Positions 26,101 through 36,170 of a stretch of DNA of 64,000 nt are shown here, piece after piece. The stretch covers positions 116,735 to 180,734 of the forward strand of contig MKVR01000050.1 in the NCBI GenBank assembly GCA_001899235.1. The letters are read 5' to 3'. The translations under genes and the position numbers were made by a program. The number at the start of each line of letters is the position of its first letter. Positions within the stretch are counted from its first letter, which is position 1. The notes below the pieces were generated by a model. The model searched no databases. It had not been told where the DNA came from and saw only the letters and a list, made by a program, of their open reading frames with translations. This DNA is from Nitrosospira sp. 56-18. Its GTDB lineage: Bacteria > Pseudomonadota > Gammaproteobacteria > Burkholderiales > Nitrosomonadaceae.

Positions 26101-28950
26101 ATGCAGCTTGCAACTGACAATACCCATCGCCCGGTAGTATCCGCGCATGGTTTTTCTTCAGCCCTTTCCTCCAGGGAATCACAGTATTCCCAGTACAAGA
26201 TTATCCGCCGCAATGGTTCCGTCGCCGGTTTTGAGCCAGACAAGATTTCCATCGCCATGACGAAAGCCTTTATCGCCGTCAATGGCGGTCCTGGCGTGGC
26301 GTCAGCCCGGGTGAGGGAAGTCGTTGCGCGGCTGACCGATGATGTGGTGAACGCGCTGATGCGCCGCCAGCCGGCAGGCGGGACTTTTCATATCGAGGAT
26401 ATTCAGGACCAGGTAGAGCTCGCCTTGATGCGCTCCGGTGAACACGATGTGGCGCGATCCTATGTGCTTTACCGTGAGGATCGCGCACGCAAGCGGGCGC
26501 AGCAAAAAGAAATGGCGGGATCGGAGACTCCGGCAAGTATTCTGAACGTGCTGGAAAATGGCCGCCTGACGCCGCTCGACACCGCGCGATTGCTGGCGCT
26601 GATCGAATCTTCCTGCATCGGTCTGGGCGAAGCGGTAAACCCGGTGGTGATACTTGAGGCCACGCTGAAGGACCTGTATGACGAAGTCCCCATGGAGGAA
26701 GTGAGGAAATCGCTTATCCTATCGGCACGGGCACTGATCGAAAAAGAGTCTGCCTATAGTTACGTCACCGCACGGTTGCTGCTGCATACCATGCGGCTTG
26801 AAGTGCTGGGTGAAGAAATCTTCCACGAGGATATGGCGCATCGTTATGCCGGTTATTTTCCTGATTTCATCAAACGCGGCATCGATGCGGAATTGCTGGA
26901 TGAACGGCTGGCGCAATTCGACCTGCCGCGGCTGGCCCGGGCCCTGGACGCCAGCCGCGACTTCAAATTCGGCTATCTCGGATTGCAGACCTTGTATGAC
27001 CGCTATTTCCTGCATGTGCGGGACCGACGTATCGAACTGCCCCAGGCATTCTTCATGCGTGTTGCGATGGGGCTTGCGCTCGATGAGATCGACCGTGAAG
27101 CGCGCGCCATCGAGTTCTATCAGGTGTTGTCCAATTTCGATTTCATGAGTTCCACCCCGACGCTGTTTAATTCCGGCACCCGCCGCTCGCAGTTGTCCTC
27201 GTGCTATCTCACCACGGTGGCGGATAATCTGGATGGCATTTACGAAGCCATAAAGGAAAACGCCCTGCTCGCCAAATATGCCGGCGGACTTGGCAATGAC
27301 TGGACTCCGGTGCGGGCATTGGGCTCGCGCATCAAAGGCACCAATGGAAAGTCGCAAGGAGTGGTGCCATTTCTCAAGGTGGTATCCGATACCGCGGTTG
27401 CCGTAAACCAGGGAGGCAAGAGAAAAGGCGCTGTGTGCTCCTATCTGGAATCATGGCATCTGGATATCGAGGAATTTCTGGAACTGCGCAAAAATACCGG
27501 AGACGACCGGCGCCGCACCCACGACATGAATACGGCCAACTGGATTCCCGACCTATTCATGAAGCGCGTGATGGAGGGCGGCGAATGGACGCTATTTTCT
27601 CCTTCCGATGTGCCTGACCTCCATGAAAAATATGGAAGACAGTTTGAACAGGCTTATCTTGCCTACGAGGAAAAAGTTGCGCGCGGCGAACTTGGCCTGT
27701 ACAAGAAGATTCCGGCACAGCAGTTATGGCGCAAGATGCTCAGCATGCTGTTCGAAACCGGCCACCCATGGATCACCTTCAAGGATCCGTGCAACATCCG
27801 CTCGCCCCAGAATCATGCTGGCATAGTGCATAGCTCCAATCTCTGCACCGAGATCACGCTCAATACCAATGACCATGAAATCGCCGTATGCAACCTGGGA
27901 TCGGTCAATCTTGCTGCCCATCTGAAAGATGGGCAGCTCGACGACGCAAAGCTCAAGCGCACTATCGGCACCGCAATGCGCATGCTGGATAACGTGATCG
28001 ATATCAATTTCTATGCCGTACCCAAAGCGCGTAATTCGAATCTGAGGCATCGGCCGGTAGGTCTGGGCATCATGGGTTTCCAGGATTGTCTGCACAAGCT
28101 GCGCATCCCCTACGCCTCGAATGAGGCGGTGGAATTTGCGGATCGCGCAATGGAAGCGGTTGCCTATCACGCGTATTGGTCTTCCACCGAGATGGCCGAA
28201 GAACGGGGCCGCTATGCTTCTTATCGAGGCAGCTTGTGGGATCGGGGAATTCTGCCCCAGGACACGCTGGATCTTTTGCGCGAGGAGCGTGGGGGTTATG
28301 TCGATATCGACATGACTGCCACGCTGAACTGGAATGCGTTGCGTGAGCGCATCAAAAAGCATGGCATGCGCAATTCCAATTGCCTGGCAATTGCGCCAAC
28401 CGCAACCATCTCCAATATCATCGGGGTATCCGCCAGCATCGAGCCGACGTACCAGAATCTTTATGCCAAATCGAACCTGTCGGGAGAGTTCACCATGGCT
28501 AACGAATATCTGGCAAATGACTTGAAGAAACTCGGGCTTTGGGACGAGGTCATGATTTCGGATATCAAATACTTCGATGGAGCGTTGAGCAAGATAGACA
28601 GAGTTCCGGCCGATATTCGCAGGCTTTACGCCACTGCCTTCGAGATCGATCCGCAATGGCTGATCGAGGCGGCCGCACGGCGGCAGAAATGGATAGACCA
28701 GGCACAATCGCTCAACATTTACATTGCTGGCGTTTCCGGCAAGAAACTGGATGAAACCTACAAGCTTGCCTGGGTACGGGGACTTAAAACCACTTACTAC
28801 CTGCGCTCGCTTGGAGCAACTTCTGCGGAAAAATCCACGGTCAAGGCAGGCTCATTGAATGCCGTGCCCTCGGAAAGCGACCAGGCAACGGGGGTAGCGG
28901 ACCTGAAATATTGCGCCATCGATAATGCGGAATGCGAATCCTGCCAGTAA
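26101..28950 (+). CDS. nrdA: Ribonucleoside-diphosphate reductase class Ia alpha subunit
   Basis: 949 residues. N-terminal ATP-cone (YKIIRRNGSVAGFEPDKISIAM, to ~residue 130) gives dATP-sensitive activity control. Catalytic cysteines are visible: SSCYLTT and VCNLGSVNL for the redox pair and SNLCTEI for the thiyl-radical Cys. PTATISNIIG contributes to the phosphate site. The C-terminal tail AECESCQ provides the shuttle CxxC. It reduces ribonucleoside diphosphates with NrdB. AAAGGAG precedes the ATG. The paired NrdR boxes upstream imply control by NrdR, and nrdB follows after 41 bases. Confidence 0.96.
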   Translation: MQLATDNTHRPVVSAHGFSSALSSRESQYSQYKIIRRNGSVAGFEPDKISIAMTKAFIAVNGGPGVASARVREVVARLTDDVVNALMRRQPAGGTFHIEDIQDQVELALMRSGEHDVARSYVLYREDRARKRAQQKEMAGSETPASILNVLENGRLTPLDTARLLALIESSCIGLGEAVNPVVILEATLKDLYDEVPMEEVRKSLILSARALIEKESAYSYVTARLLLHTMRLEVLGEEIFHEDMAHRYAGYFPDFIKRGIDAELLDERLAQFDLPRLARALDASRDFKFGYLGLQTLYDRYFLHVRDRRIELPQAFFMRVAMGLALDEIDREARAIEFYQVLSNFDFMSSTPTLFNSGTRRSQLSSCYLTTVADNLDGIYEAIKENALLAKYAGGLGNDWTPVRALGSRIKGTNGKSQGVVPFLKVVSDTAVAVNQGGKRKGAVCSYLESWHLDIEEFLELRKNTGDDRRRTHDMNTANWIPDLFMKRVMEGGEWTLFSPSDVPDLHEKYGRQFEQAYLAYEEKVARGELGLYKKIPAQQLWRKMLSMLFETGHPWITFKDPCNIRSPQNHAGIVHSSNLCTEITLNTNDHEIAVCNLGSVNLAAHLKDGQLDDAKLKRTIGTAMRMLDNVIDINFYAVPKARNSNLRHRPVGLGIMGFQDCLHKLRIPYASNEAVEFADRAMEAVAYHAYWSSTEMAEERGRYASYRGSLWDRGILPQDTLDLLREERGGYVDIDMTATLNWNALRERIKKHGMRNSNCLAIAPTATISNIIGVSASIEPTYQNLYAKSNLSGEFTMANEYLANDLKKLGLWDEVMISDIKYFDGALSKIDRVPADIRRLYATAFEIDPQWLIEAAARRQKWIDQAQSLNIYIAGVSGKKLDETYKLAWVRGLKTTYYLRSLGATSAEKSTVKAGSLNAVPSESDQATGVADLKYCAIDNAECESCQ

Positions 28951-28991
28951 TCGACGATTTTTACGGATCAAACAGATAAGGAAAAAAGGCT

Positions 28992-30161
28992 ATGCTGACA
29001 TTTGAAGACGAGGCAGTGCCCTCACCCATGCCCCGGGTGAACGGCATATTGAACAACGTGCACAGGCTCCAGGCCGCCGGCCGCATGAGTACCGGTATGG
29101 AACCAGGCGAAAACGATGTAGCCGGTTTCGCGGAGAATGACAATCGCCGCATCTCGGTTGAAGACAAGCGCATCATCAACTGCAAGGCCGACGTTAATCA
29201 ACTGGTGCCTTTCAAGTACAAATGGGCCTGGGAAAAATATCTTGCCGCCTGCGCCAACCACTGGATGCCGCAGGAAATCAACATGAGCCGCGATATCTCG
29301 CTGTGGAAGGATCCCGATGGCTTGACCGAGGATGAGCGCCGCCTGGTCAAGCGCAATCTGGGCTTCTTCGTTACTGCGGACTCATTGGCGGCCAATAACA
29401 TTGTACTGGGCACCTACAGGCATATTACCAATCCCGAATGCCGGCAATACCTGTTGCGCCAGGCATTCGAAGAGGCAATCCATACCCATGCCTATCAGTA
29501 CATCGTGGAGTCGCTGGGGCTTGACGAGGGAGAAATTTTCAACGCCTATCATGAAGTGGCGTCCATCCGGGAAAAGGACGAATTCCTCATCCCTTTCATT
29601 GACACGCTCACGAATCCGCAATTCAAAACCGGTACACTGGAAACTGATCAGGCACTGTTGAAAAGCCTGATCGTATTTGCCTGCATCATGGAGGGATTGT
29701 TTTTTTATGTGGGCTTTACGCAAATTCTGGCGCTTGGAAGACAAAATAAAATGAGCGGCGCAGCCGAACAATATCAATATATCCTGCGGGATGAATCCAT
29801 GCACTGCAACTTTGGCATAGATGTCATCAACCAGATCAAAATGGAGAACCCGCATCTATGGACCAAGGCATTTCGCGAGGAGATCAATGCATTGATGCGC
29901 GAAGCCATGGAATTGGAATACCGGTATGCGGAGGATACCTTGCCGCGGGGGGTTCTGGGGCTGAATGCGCCCATGTTCAAGGAATATTTGCGCTATATCG
30001 CCAATCGGCGTTGCCAGCAGATCGGCTTGGATATACTCTATCCGGGAGCAAGCAATCCTTTTCCGTGGATGTCGGAAATGATCGACCTGAAAAAAGAGAA
30101 AAACTTTTTTGAAACCCGTGTCACCGAGTACCAAACGGGAGGCACGCTAAGCTGGGACTAA
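28992..30161 (+). CDS. nrdB: Ribonucleoside-diphosphate reductase class Ia beta subunit
   Basis: 389 residues. Ferritin-like fold with iron ligands visible in ADSLAANN (Asp), [13 protein letters not shown] (Glu and His), [10 protein letters not shown] (Glu) and DESMHCNFG (Glu and His). The Tyr four residues after the His in HTHAY aligns with the radical-bearing Tyr122 of E. coli NrdB, so this is a standard tyrosyl-radical diiron subunit and not a Mn/Fe variant without Tyr. It has an N-terminal extension of about 50 residues over the E. coli protein. The C-terminus that docks in NrdA is [11 protein letters not shown]. Confidence 0.95.
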   Translation: MLTFEDEAVPSPMPRVNGILNNVHRLQAAGRMSTGMEPGENDVAGFAENDNRRISVEDKRIINCKADVNQLVPFKYKWAWEKYLAACANHWMPQEINMSRDISLWKDPDGLTEDERRLVKRNLGFFVTADSLAANNIVLGTYRHITNPECRQYLLRQAFEEAIHTHAYQYIVESLGLDEGEIFNAYHEVASIREKDEFLIPFIDTLTNPQFKTGTLETDQALLKSLIVFACIMEGLFFYVGFTQILALGRQNKMSGAAEQYQYILRDESMHCNFGIDVINQIKMENPHLWTKAFREEINALMREAMELEYRYAEDTLPRGVLGLNAPMFKEYLRYIANRRCQQIGLDILYPGASNPFPWMSEMIDLKKEKNFFETRVTEYQTGGTLSWD

Positions 30162-30175
30162 ATACTTTGAGGTGA

Positions 30176-30241
30176 ACTCCGGTAGAATCACGATGTCATA
30201 TCGTCGAAAAGACCGGATGCGACGATGATTCATTCCGGAGT
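30176..30241. repeat. Imperfect long hairpin after nrdB
   Basis: ACTCCGG...GAATCA on the left pairs with TGATTC...CCGGAGT on the right, leaving a few bulges. It lies 15 bases after the nrdB stop. There is no T tract, so any role in transcript 3' end formation is uncertain. Confidence 0.4.
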
Positions 30242-30352
30242 CATCCAAACGGGATTGCCGTTATCCGGTATTTTCATGGCTGCGGCATAAGAGCGGTATA
30301 TGCGCTACATAGAAAGGGTTTATTCCGTATAACCTTAAATCTGGAGGTTGAA

Positions 30353-30982
30353 ATGGCAACTACCAAAAAATCTGCGGCACAAGAACCTGCTGTCAAGAAA
30401 TCCCCCGCTACCAAAAAGCCTGTGGCACAGAAAGAGGCTCCATCCAAAAAATCTGCAGCCAAGAAACCAGCCAAGGAACTAGCCGAGAAAAAAACGGCCA
30501 CTACGACAATAGCAAAAGCGAAGACTACCGAAACAAAAGCAAAAGCGCCTTCCAAAAAGGAAGCACCGTTAACAAAAGCTGTCAAGGAATCAACCGAGAA
30601 AAAAGTGGAAAAAAAGAAAGAAAAAAAACCCGCGAAGAAAACAGGCGAAAAGAAAGCGGAAAAGAAAACAGGCGAGAAGAAAACGGAGAAGAAGACAGCC
30701 GAAAAGAAAATAACTGAAAAGAAAACGGAAAAGAAGGCTGAGAAAAAGGCATCCCCTTCCATCACGAAATCGCCGGCATCAAAGGCTTCTGCATCCGAGA
30801 AAACCAGCCCGGTCAAGAAATCGGCGGCCAAGGAACCTGAAAAGAAGGCCGGCTCCACTGGAAAAGCCGAGACGGAAAAAAAGACTTCCACAAAAAAAGG
30901 AGCTAAAAAGCCGGACACATCGGGCCCGGCTAATACCCCCGCTTCCAGTTGGCCATTTCCCCTGTCGGGATCCCGTTCTTGA
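30353..30982 (+). CDS. Histone H1-like Lys/Ala-rich protein
   Basis: 209 residues, nearly all low complexity: Lys, Ala, Glu, Thr, Pro and Ser. Tandem units of the form EKKTGEKKAEKK occupy residues ~85-140, flanked by KKPAKK- and KKSAAK-type motifs that resemble eukaryotic H1 tails and bacterial proteins such as AlgP and the Bordetella BpH1 family. It likely binds DNA without sequence preference and influences nucleoid compaction or regulation. CTGGAGG precedes the ATG by six bases. The C-terminus (SSWPFPLSGSRS) is not basic-repeat and may be a specific contact. A strong terminator follows, so it is its own unit. Confidence 0.85.
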   Translation: MATTKKSAAQEPAVKKSPATKKPVAQKEAPSKKSAAKKPAKELAEKKTATTTIAKAKTTETKAKAPSKKEAPLTKAVKESTEKKVEKKKEKKPAKKTGEKKAEKKTGEKKTEKKTAEKKITEKKTEKKAEKKASPSITKSPASKASASEKTSPVKKSAAKEPEKKAGSTGKAETEKKTSTKKGAKKPDTSGPANTPASSWPFPLSGSRS

Positions 30983-31003
30983 ATCCTTAGGTCCTGTTAA
31001 GGG

Positions 31004-31038
31004 AGGCGGCCGCGTCGACTACCCAAGCCGCCTTTTTT
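31004..31038 (+). terminator. Intrinsic terminator after the H1-like gene
   Basis: AGGCGGC pairs with GCCGCCT around a 16-base loop and is followed by TTTTTT. It starts 21 bases after the stop codon. Confidence 0.85.
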
Positions 31039-31276
31039 CAACAGCACGGTATCGGCTTGTGCATCAGAGGCTGGCTCATTGACCCGCTTTCGAACGGGTA
31101 TCCATGCGAGTCCTCATTTCCCTCATTTGTGATTATTCTCCTGTCTGCTCGCCGGCGCGATCAGCAGGAAAAGGCGTTATTCTTACGCCCCGGCTCGAAT
31201 ATTTACGCTGGTAAAATTTCAGGGACAAGGTTAATATTAACGACGTTTCAACTCAGAAAACCTTAGTGGGGGTACT

Positions 31277-31552
31277 ATGGAACAGCCGGTTCCACAAGAA
31301 TCAGACGATTACGATAGCACGCGTATCGTCGAGCGTCCCGATGGTTTTTATTGGCACGATGAAAAGGAAAGCGACAAGATTTTCGGTCCTTTTCCAACCT
31401 TGCTCGACGCTATTCAGGATATGGAATACAACGCCGAGTCGGACTATGAGCCGGGGGAAACCCTGGAGGAAGCTGAAGACGAGATTGGCATTTCCGACTG
31501 GATAGACCGCGAAACCGGACATCCGGGCGAAGAATCGTTTCTTGAAAATTGA
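31277..31552 (+). CDS. Conserved-looking acidic protein of unknown function, 91 residues
   Basis: A compact acidic protein: VERPDGFYWHDEKESDKIFGPF, then PTLLDAIQDMEYNAESDYEPGE, then an acidic C-terminus (EEAEDEIGISDWID). The F-G-P-F and DAIQDM pieces look like a small alpha/beta fold. No transmembrane helix, signal or Cys. GGGGG lies just before the ATG. The overlapping ORF at 31266 in another frame is a shadow. A TGGTAAAAT extended -10 lies at about 31210. No function is proposed. Confidence 0.75.
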   Translation: MEQPVPQESDDYDSTRIVERPDGFYWHDEKESDKIFGPFPTLLDAIQDMEYNAESDYEPGETLEEAEDEIGISDWIDRETGHPGEESFLEN

Positions 31553-31810
31553 TCTGCAAGCCACGAGATATTCGTAGGCAGATAAATCGGCAGCACCGGG
31601 TTTCCGATCCGCTCCGTTACAGTAAAACCTCTCGCTGAAGAACGGCCCGGATAGGATGCGTGAACTGTAGCCGTCCGCATTCTGTTTCTTTCACCTCCAG
31701 GGCTGAGCGGTCCTAGAACATTCATCTTCGCACAAGTTATAACCTGCATTCACAGGCATTATTGTCCCGCGCGCTTCGCTCCACTTTCCCTGACAAAACA
31801 GAAGGTCTGT

Positions 31811-33220
31811 ATGACTTACCGTGAGGAATATGACACGATGGGCATGGTGCAAGTGCCCGCCGAAGCCTTGTGGGGCGCGCAGACCCAGCGTTCGCTGCAG
31901 AATTTCAGGATTTCGGGCGAACGCATGCCGCTGGCGTTAATTCATGCCCTTGCAATGCTCAAGCGCGCCGCCGCCAGCGTAAACCGCGACCTTGGCCTGC
32001 TGGATGGAGATAAGGCAACAGCCATTATCCGGGCAGCGGACGAGGTGATTTCCGGACAACATGACGCGGAATTTCCCCTCGTCGTCTGGCAGACGGGGTC
32101 GGGAACGCAAACCAATATGAACATGAATGAAGTACTCGCGAATAGGGCGTCGGAACTGCTCGGACAGGACCGCGGAATCAGAATCCGAATTCACCCCAAT
32201 GACGATGTAAACAAGGGGCAATCATCCAACGATATTTTTCCTTCCGCAATGCACGTGGCTGCGGCCCGCTCCATTACTGGTCAATTGAAGCCCGCCATGC
32301 TTGCGTTACGTCAGACTCTGGCCGCGAAAATGGAAGAATTCGCAGATATTGTCAAGATTGGCCGAACCCATTTGCAGGATGCCACGCCGTTGACATTAGG
32401 ACAGGAATTCTCTGGATATGTCTCGCAACTGGATCATGGTCTGAATTACATCGATGCAACACTTCCGCATCTATATGAATTGGCGGCAGGGGGAACGGCC
32501 GTGGGAACCGGCTTGAATACACATCCTGAATTCGCTGCAAGAGTGGCGTCAGCGCTATCGCGAGCGAGCAGCCTGCCATTTGTCGGCGCGCCTAATAAGT
32601 TTCAGGCCCTGGCATCCCACGATGCGCTGGTTTATGCGCACGGCGCGCTGAAAACCGTCGCCGCATCCCTGATTAAAATCGCGAATGATATTCGCTGGCT
32701 CGCGTCGGGGCCGCGCTGCGGTATCGGGGAGCTGCAAATTCCGGAAAATGAGCCAGGCAGTTCCATCATGCCCGGCAAAGTCAACCCGACCCAGTGCGAA
32801 GCAGTCATCATGTCTTGCTGCCAGGTGATGGGCAATGATGTCGCCATTAACTTTGGCGGTGCGATGGGTAATCTCGAACTGAATGTAATGAAACCCCTCA
32901 TCATCCACAACTTTCTGCAAAGCGTGCGCCTCCTTTCGGATGGCATGACAAGCTTCGACAAGCATTGCGCGACCGGAATTGCTGCCAACAGGGAACGTAT
33001 CGATGAGTTGATGCGCAATTCGCTGATGCTGGCTACCGCGCTCACTCCTTATATTGGCTATGACAGCGCGGCAAAAATTGCAAAAAAAGCGCACCATGAA
33101 AAGCTAACCCTAAGGGAAGCCGGAATCGCATCCGGCCTTGTAACAGCCGAACAGTTCGACTCGTGGGTAAAACCGGAGAATATGATTGGCAGCCGTGCAA
33201 ATCAAGGAAGTCCCGAATAA
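31811..33220 (+). CDS. fumC: Class II fumarate hydratase
   Basis: 469 residues. Aspartase/fumarase superfamily signatures: [48 protein letters not shown] and the signature loop [16 protein letters not shown] with the catalytic Ser. The iron-free tetrameric FumC interconverts fumarate and malate in the TCA cycle. AGAAGG precedes the ATG. Downstream lies a MITE copy beginning 37 bases after the stop. Confidence 0.96.
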   Translation: MTYREEYDTMGMVQVPAEALWGAQTQRSLQNFRISGERMPLALIHALAMLKRAAASVNRDLGLLDGDKATAIIRAADEVISGQHDAEFPLVVWQTGSGTQTNMNMNEVLANRASELLGQDRGIRIRIHPNDDVNKGQSSNDIFPSAMHVAAARSITGQLKPAMLALRQTLAAKMEEFADIVKIGRTHLQDATPLTLGQEFSGYVSQLDHGLNYIDATLPHLYELAAGGTAVGTGLNTHPEFAARVASALSRASSLPFVGAPNKFQALASHDALVYAHGALKTVAASLIKIANDIRWLASGPRCGIGELQIPENEPGSSIMPGKVNPTQCEAVIMSCCQVMGNDVAINFGGAMGNLELNVMKPLIIHNFLQSVRLLSDGMTSFDKHCATGIAANRERIDELMRNSLMLATALTPYIGYDSAAKIAKKAHHEKLTLREAGIASGLVTAEQFDSWVKPENMIGSRANQGSPE

Positions 33221-33653
33221 TCGCTATCATGCAATGATTTCCCGAGCCCTGATACCTAGGGAAGCGCTGAACAAATCCTCGCTGAGCGCGTTGCTGGTAA
33301 CATGGGGCGCCAGCAGCCCGCTACGGGGTCGCATCTTCCTCTGGAAGAAACTGCTCCGCCCTGCGCGGTCGCACCATTCGCGTCGTCGCCTTTCGCGCAT
33401 CCCATCCCGCAAAGCTACCGCCGCGCCACCGGAGACTTATTCAGCGCTTCCCTAGAATACGCTTTCCCTGCCTCACCCCCGCTTCTGAAGCAACTTCCCT
33501 GTCCCGAATCTGGTATATTTCGGCTTCTTGCACACGTTTCATACTGACGTCTGAAACCTTGAGGAACCTCTGAAGGCGCCCCACCCCGGATCAAGCCTTC
33601 TCGCCGAAACCTGCGCAGGCACGTCACGCACGAAGCAAACTGGTTGCTTGCGA
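33221..33653. other. Intergenic region holding MITE-like copy A
   Basis: About 430 bases between fumC and the patatin gene. The element occupies 33257-33454; the rest shows no gene and no clear promoter. Confidence 0.6.
33257..33454 (+). mobile_element. MITE-like family A, copy A (198 bp)
   Basis: Bordered by TA on both sides. The left end GGGAAGCGCTGAACAAATC is mirrored by the right end GACTTATTCAGCGCTTCCC, an inverted repeat of 19 bases with two mismatches. No ORF inside has transposase features, so it must be moved in trans. It shares its interior (CTCGCTGAGCGCGTTGCTGG and GCATCCCATCCCGCAAA) with copy B. Confidence 0.8.
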
Positions 33654-34862
33654 ATGTATTCGAGTCCAAATCCACTGCAGCCTAAAGTCGGCCTCGTCCT
33701 GACGGGAGGAGGCGCCCGCGCCGCCTATCAGGTTGGCGTACTGCGCGCCATTGCCTCCATGCTGCCCAAGGTGAGAAAGAATCCCTTCCCCATTATCTGC
33801 GGCACGTCCGCAGGTGCCTTCAACGCGGTCAGCCTGGCGATTTCGGCCCGCAATTATCATAAGGGGCTGGAAGAACTGTCCGCAGTGTGGGAGAACGCAC
33901 ATGTCGGCCAGGCATACCGATCCGATCCCGCCGGCGTATTCGGAAATGCTTTTCGATGGCTTTCTTCCCTGCTCTGGGGAGGATGGATCAAACAACGTAG
34001 CGCCATCTCCCTGCTCGATAATGCGCCGCTTGCTGAAATGCTGGAACGTCACCTGCCATTTCAAGGCATTCAGAGAAGCATCCAGACGGGAGCGCTATCC
34101 GCGCTGGGCATAACTGCCTGGGGCTATACCTCAGGGCAGTCAGTCACGTTTTATCAGGGAGCAGACAACATCGTGCCGTGGAAGAGAGAACGGCGTATTG
34201 GCGTAGCAACCTGCATTGGGGTCGAGCATCTCATGGCATCTTCCGCAATTCCTCTTCTTTTTCCCGCCGTGCGAATCAACCGCGAATATTTCGGCGATGG
34301 ATCCATGCGCCAACTCGCACCCATCAGCCCTGCACTGCACCTTGGAGCAGAACGGGTACTGGTGATTGGCGTACGCAAATCTGTCGAATCCCCGCCAGAT
34401 CGGGTTAAGGTGGACAGTTACCCCACGCTTGCCCAGATAGGGGGCCACATCATGGGGAGCATTTTTCTCGATAGCCTGGATGTGGACCTGGAACGCCTGC
34501 AACGCATCAATACCACGCTTCGGATGATTCCTGAAGAAAGGCTGCAAACCAATGAGATGGGGCTACGTCCGGTGGAATGCATGGTGATCTCCCCCAGCCT
34601 GGAAATCAACACGCTTGCGGAACAGCATGCACTCGCGCTTCCCCGCACCTTGCGTCTTTTTTTTCGCGCCATTGGCGCCATGAGGCGCGACGGCTCATCG
34701 CTTCTGAGCTACATTTTATTTGAAGAACCGTTCTGCCGGGCATTGATCGATCTGGGTTATCGCGACACTCTGCCCCGCAAGCGCCAGATCCTCCAATTCC
34801 TTGGCATGGAAACGGTCTGCGAGGACGACGACAATCCTTCCACTAAACTGGTGGCGGAATAG
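33654..34862 (+). CDS. Patatin-like phospholipase
   Basis: 402 residues from ATG 33654 (a TTG two codons upstream is the ORF-track start). The patatin fold has an oxyanion loop LVLTGGGARAAYQVG, nucleophile elbow CGTSAGAFNA (GxSxG) and dyad Asp in YFGDGSMRQLAP. The canonical GGGxRG is GGGARA here. These cytoplasmic Ser-Asp lipid acyl hydrolases release fatty acids from phospholipids; the natural substrate and role are unknown. The region after ~residue 290 is a C-terminal extension typical of larger bacterial patatins. No signal peptide. Confidence 0.88.
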   Translation: MYSSPNPLQPKVGLVLTGGGARAAYQVGVLRAIASMLPKVRKNPFPIICGTSAGAFNAVSLAISARNYHKGLEELSAVWENAHVGQAYRSDPAGVFGNAFRWLSSLLWGGWIKQRSAISLLDNAPLAEMLERHLPFQGIQRSIQTGALSALGITAWGYTSGQSVTFYQGADNIVPWKRERRIGVATCIGVEHLMASSAIPLLFPAVRINREYFGDGSMRQLAPISPALHLGAERVLVIGVRKSVESPPDRVKVDSYPTLAQIGGHIMGSIFLDSLDVDLERLQRINTTLRMIPEERLQTNEMGLRPVECMVISPSLEINTLAEQHALALPRTLRLFFRAIGAMRRDGSSLLSYILFEEPFCRALIDLGYRDTLPRKRQILQFLGMETVCEDDDNPSTKLVAE

Positions 34863-34949
34863 GAACCGGGATCGGAGTAGCACGGGTTGTGGCCGCATCA
34901 ATTACCAGGAACGAAATCACCCGGCACTAAGGGTTTTCAAGAGGGACAC

Positions 34950-34958
34950 TGGTATAAT
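34950..34958 (+). promoter_or_regulatory. Extended -10 promoter for the terC-family gene
   Basis: TGGTATAAT, a perfect extended -10, about 89 bases before the ATG at 35047. No good -35 is present at the expected distance, which is acceptable with an extended -10. Confidence 0.45.
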
Positions 34959-35046
34959 CTCCATAGCAATCCAGCGAGCCGCCCGCAAACACTCCCTTTC
35001 CAGGGCTCCAAAGACATTACCAAGCCACGCCACCTAAAGTTCAGTT

Positions 35047-35772
35047 ATGGATATAGCCAGTCCGCAATTCTGGGTAGCGGTACTGCAAATCATCGCCATC
35101 GATATTGTGCTGGGGGGAGACAATGCGGTGGTCATTGCGCTTGCCTGTCGCAAACTTCCCGAAAAGCAACGCAACATAGGTATTTTCTGGGGTGTGTTCG
35201 GCGCCATTGCCTTGCGCATGGTGCTAATCTTTTTCGCCCTTTCCCTGCTTGGCATTCCATTCCTGAAGATAATCGCCGCAGTGCTGCTGCTCTGGATCGG
35301 AATCAAACTGCTTCAGCCAGAACCGGAAACTTCAGGGCACGCTGTCACCGCCAGCACTACGCTGCCGGGTGCAATCAAGACGATTATCATTGCCGATGCC
35401 GTAATGAGCCTCGACAACGTCGTCGCCATCGCAGGCGCTGCGCGCGACAGCCTCATTCTGGTCCTCTTTGGCCTCCTGGTGAGCGTCCCCGTCATCGTGT
35501 GGGGAAGCAAATTGGTGATAAGAATCATGGACCGTTTTCCAGCAACCATTATTATCGGTGCTGGCTTGCTCGGCTGGATCTCGGGCGACATGAGCGTCAA
35601 GGATGCTGTTATCAGCGAATGGGTCAGCACCCATGCCGCTTTTCTCCACTGGCTCGCTCCAGCTTGCGGCGCGCTCCTGGTGGTCGCTGCCGGAAAATGG
35701 CTGGGGGGAAGAGCGGAGGCAAAAACCACGCATATTTCGGATCTGGCGGATGACGGAAACAAGCAACCTTAG
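35047..35772 (+). CDS. TerC-family (YjbE-type) integral membrane protein
   Basis: 241 residues with about seven membrane helices. Conserved acidic motifs within helices are IIAIDIVLGGDNAVVIAL and AVMSLDNVVAIAGAA, the repeated D-N pairs typical of TerC/YjbE. Proteins of this family are linked to manganese export and tellurium tolerance, but the substrate here cannot be told from sequence. The stop codon is unusual: TAG at 35770-35772 is formed by the TA border and the first G of a MITE-like element, so the insertion may have replaced or cut short the native C-terminus (now ...DDGNKQP). Confidence 0.9.
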   Translation: MDIASPQFWVAVLQIIAIDIVLGGDNAVVIALACRKLPEKQRNIGIFWGVFGAIALRMVLIFFALSLLGIPFLKIIAAVLLLWIGIKLLQPEPETSGHAVTASTTLPGAIKTIIIADAVMSLDNVVAIAGAARDSLILVLFGLLVSVPVIVWGSKLVIRIMDRFPATIIIGAGLLGWISGDMSVKDAVISEWVSTHAAFLHWLAPACGALLVVAAGKWLGGRAEAKTTHISDLADDGNKQP

Positions 35773-36121
35773 GGAAGCGCTGAATAAATCCTCGCTGAGC
35801 GCGTTGCTGGTAAAATCGGGATGATCATAAGGCGCGCGACGAAGATTGCAGCTGGGACTACGATGCCAGGGAGCGCAACGCCATGGTTCCCCGGAGCGTG
35901 GCCCGAGGGGCCCCGCAGAGCGGGGATCGGGCAGCGGAAGGGATGCTTCGACCGCACCACAGTTTTGTTGGGGCGCAGGCATCCCGCTGCGGGGCCGCAT
36001 CTTCCTTTCGGAAGGCACTGCTCCGCCCTGCGCGGCCGCACCATTCGCGTCGTCGCCTTTCGCGCATCCCATCCCGCAAAACCACCGCCGCGCCAGCAGA
36101 GATTTATTCAGCGCTTCCCTA
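35770..36121 (+). mobile_element. MITE-like family A, copy B (352 bp)
   Basis: TA-bordered. Ends GGGAAGCGCTGAATAAATC and GATTTATTCAGCGCTTCCC form a perfect 19-bp terminal inverted repeat. It holds the copy A interior plus about 150 extra bases, so it is the longest version here, but it still lacks a plausible transposase. It overlaps the terC stop codon at its left edge and lies 50 bases before the uspA start at its right. Confidence 0.85.
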
Positions 36122-36170
36122 GCTCGTCTCTGGGAACAAATGCCACTGTTCCGGTTATGGAGAAAGAACG
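35773..36170. other. Intergenic region almost filled by MITE copy B
   Basis: About 400 bases between terC and uspA; the listed ORFs here (such as 35821-36177 and 35846-36208) run through the element and are not genes. Confidence 0.7.

Noticed and set aside
30274-30918. 214-codon minus-strand ORF opposite the H1-like gene (many FFS repeats)
   Set aside because: It is the mirror of Lys-rich codons; ribosome site, promoter context and terminator all favour the plus strand.
31005-31020. GCGGCCGCGTCGAC, which equals NotI and SalI sites side by side like a vector polylinker
   Set aside because: It lies within a well-formed intrinsic terminator (AGGCGGC...GCCGCCTTTTTT) of the H1-like gene, and flanking sequence is continuous host-like DNA; coincidence is the simpler view.
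34963-35046. Possible yybP-ykoY manganese riboswitch before the TerC-family gene
   Set aside because: The ~80-base leader lacks the conserved loop sequences and paired stems of that riboswitch.
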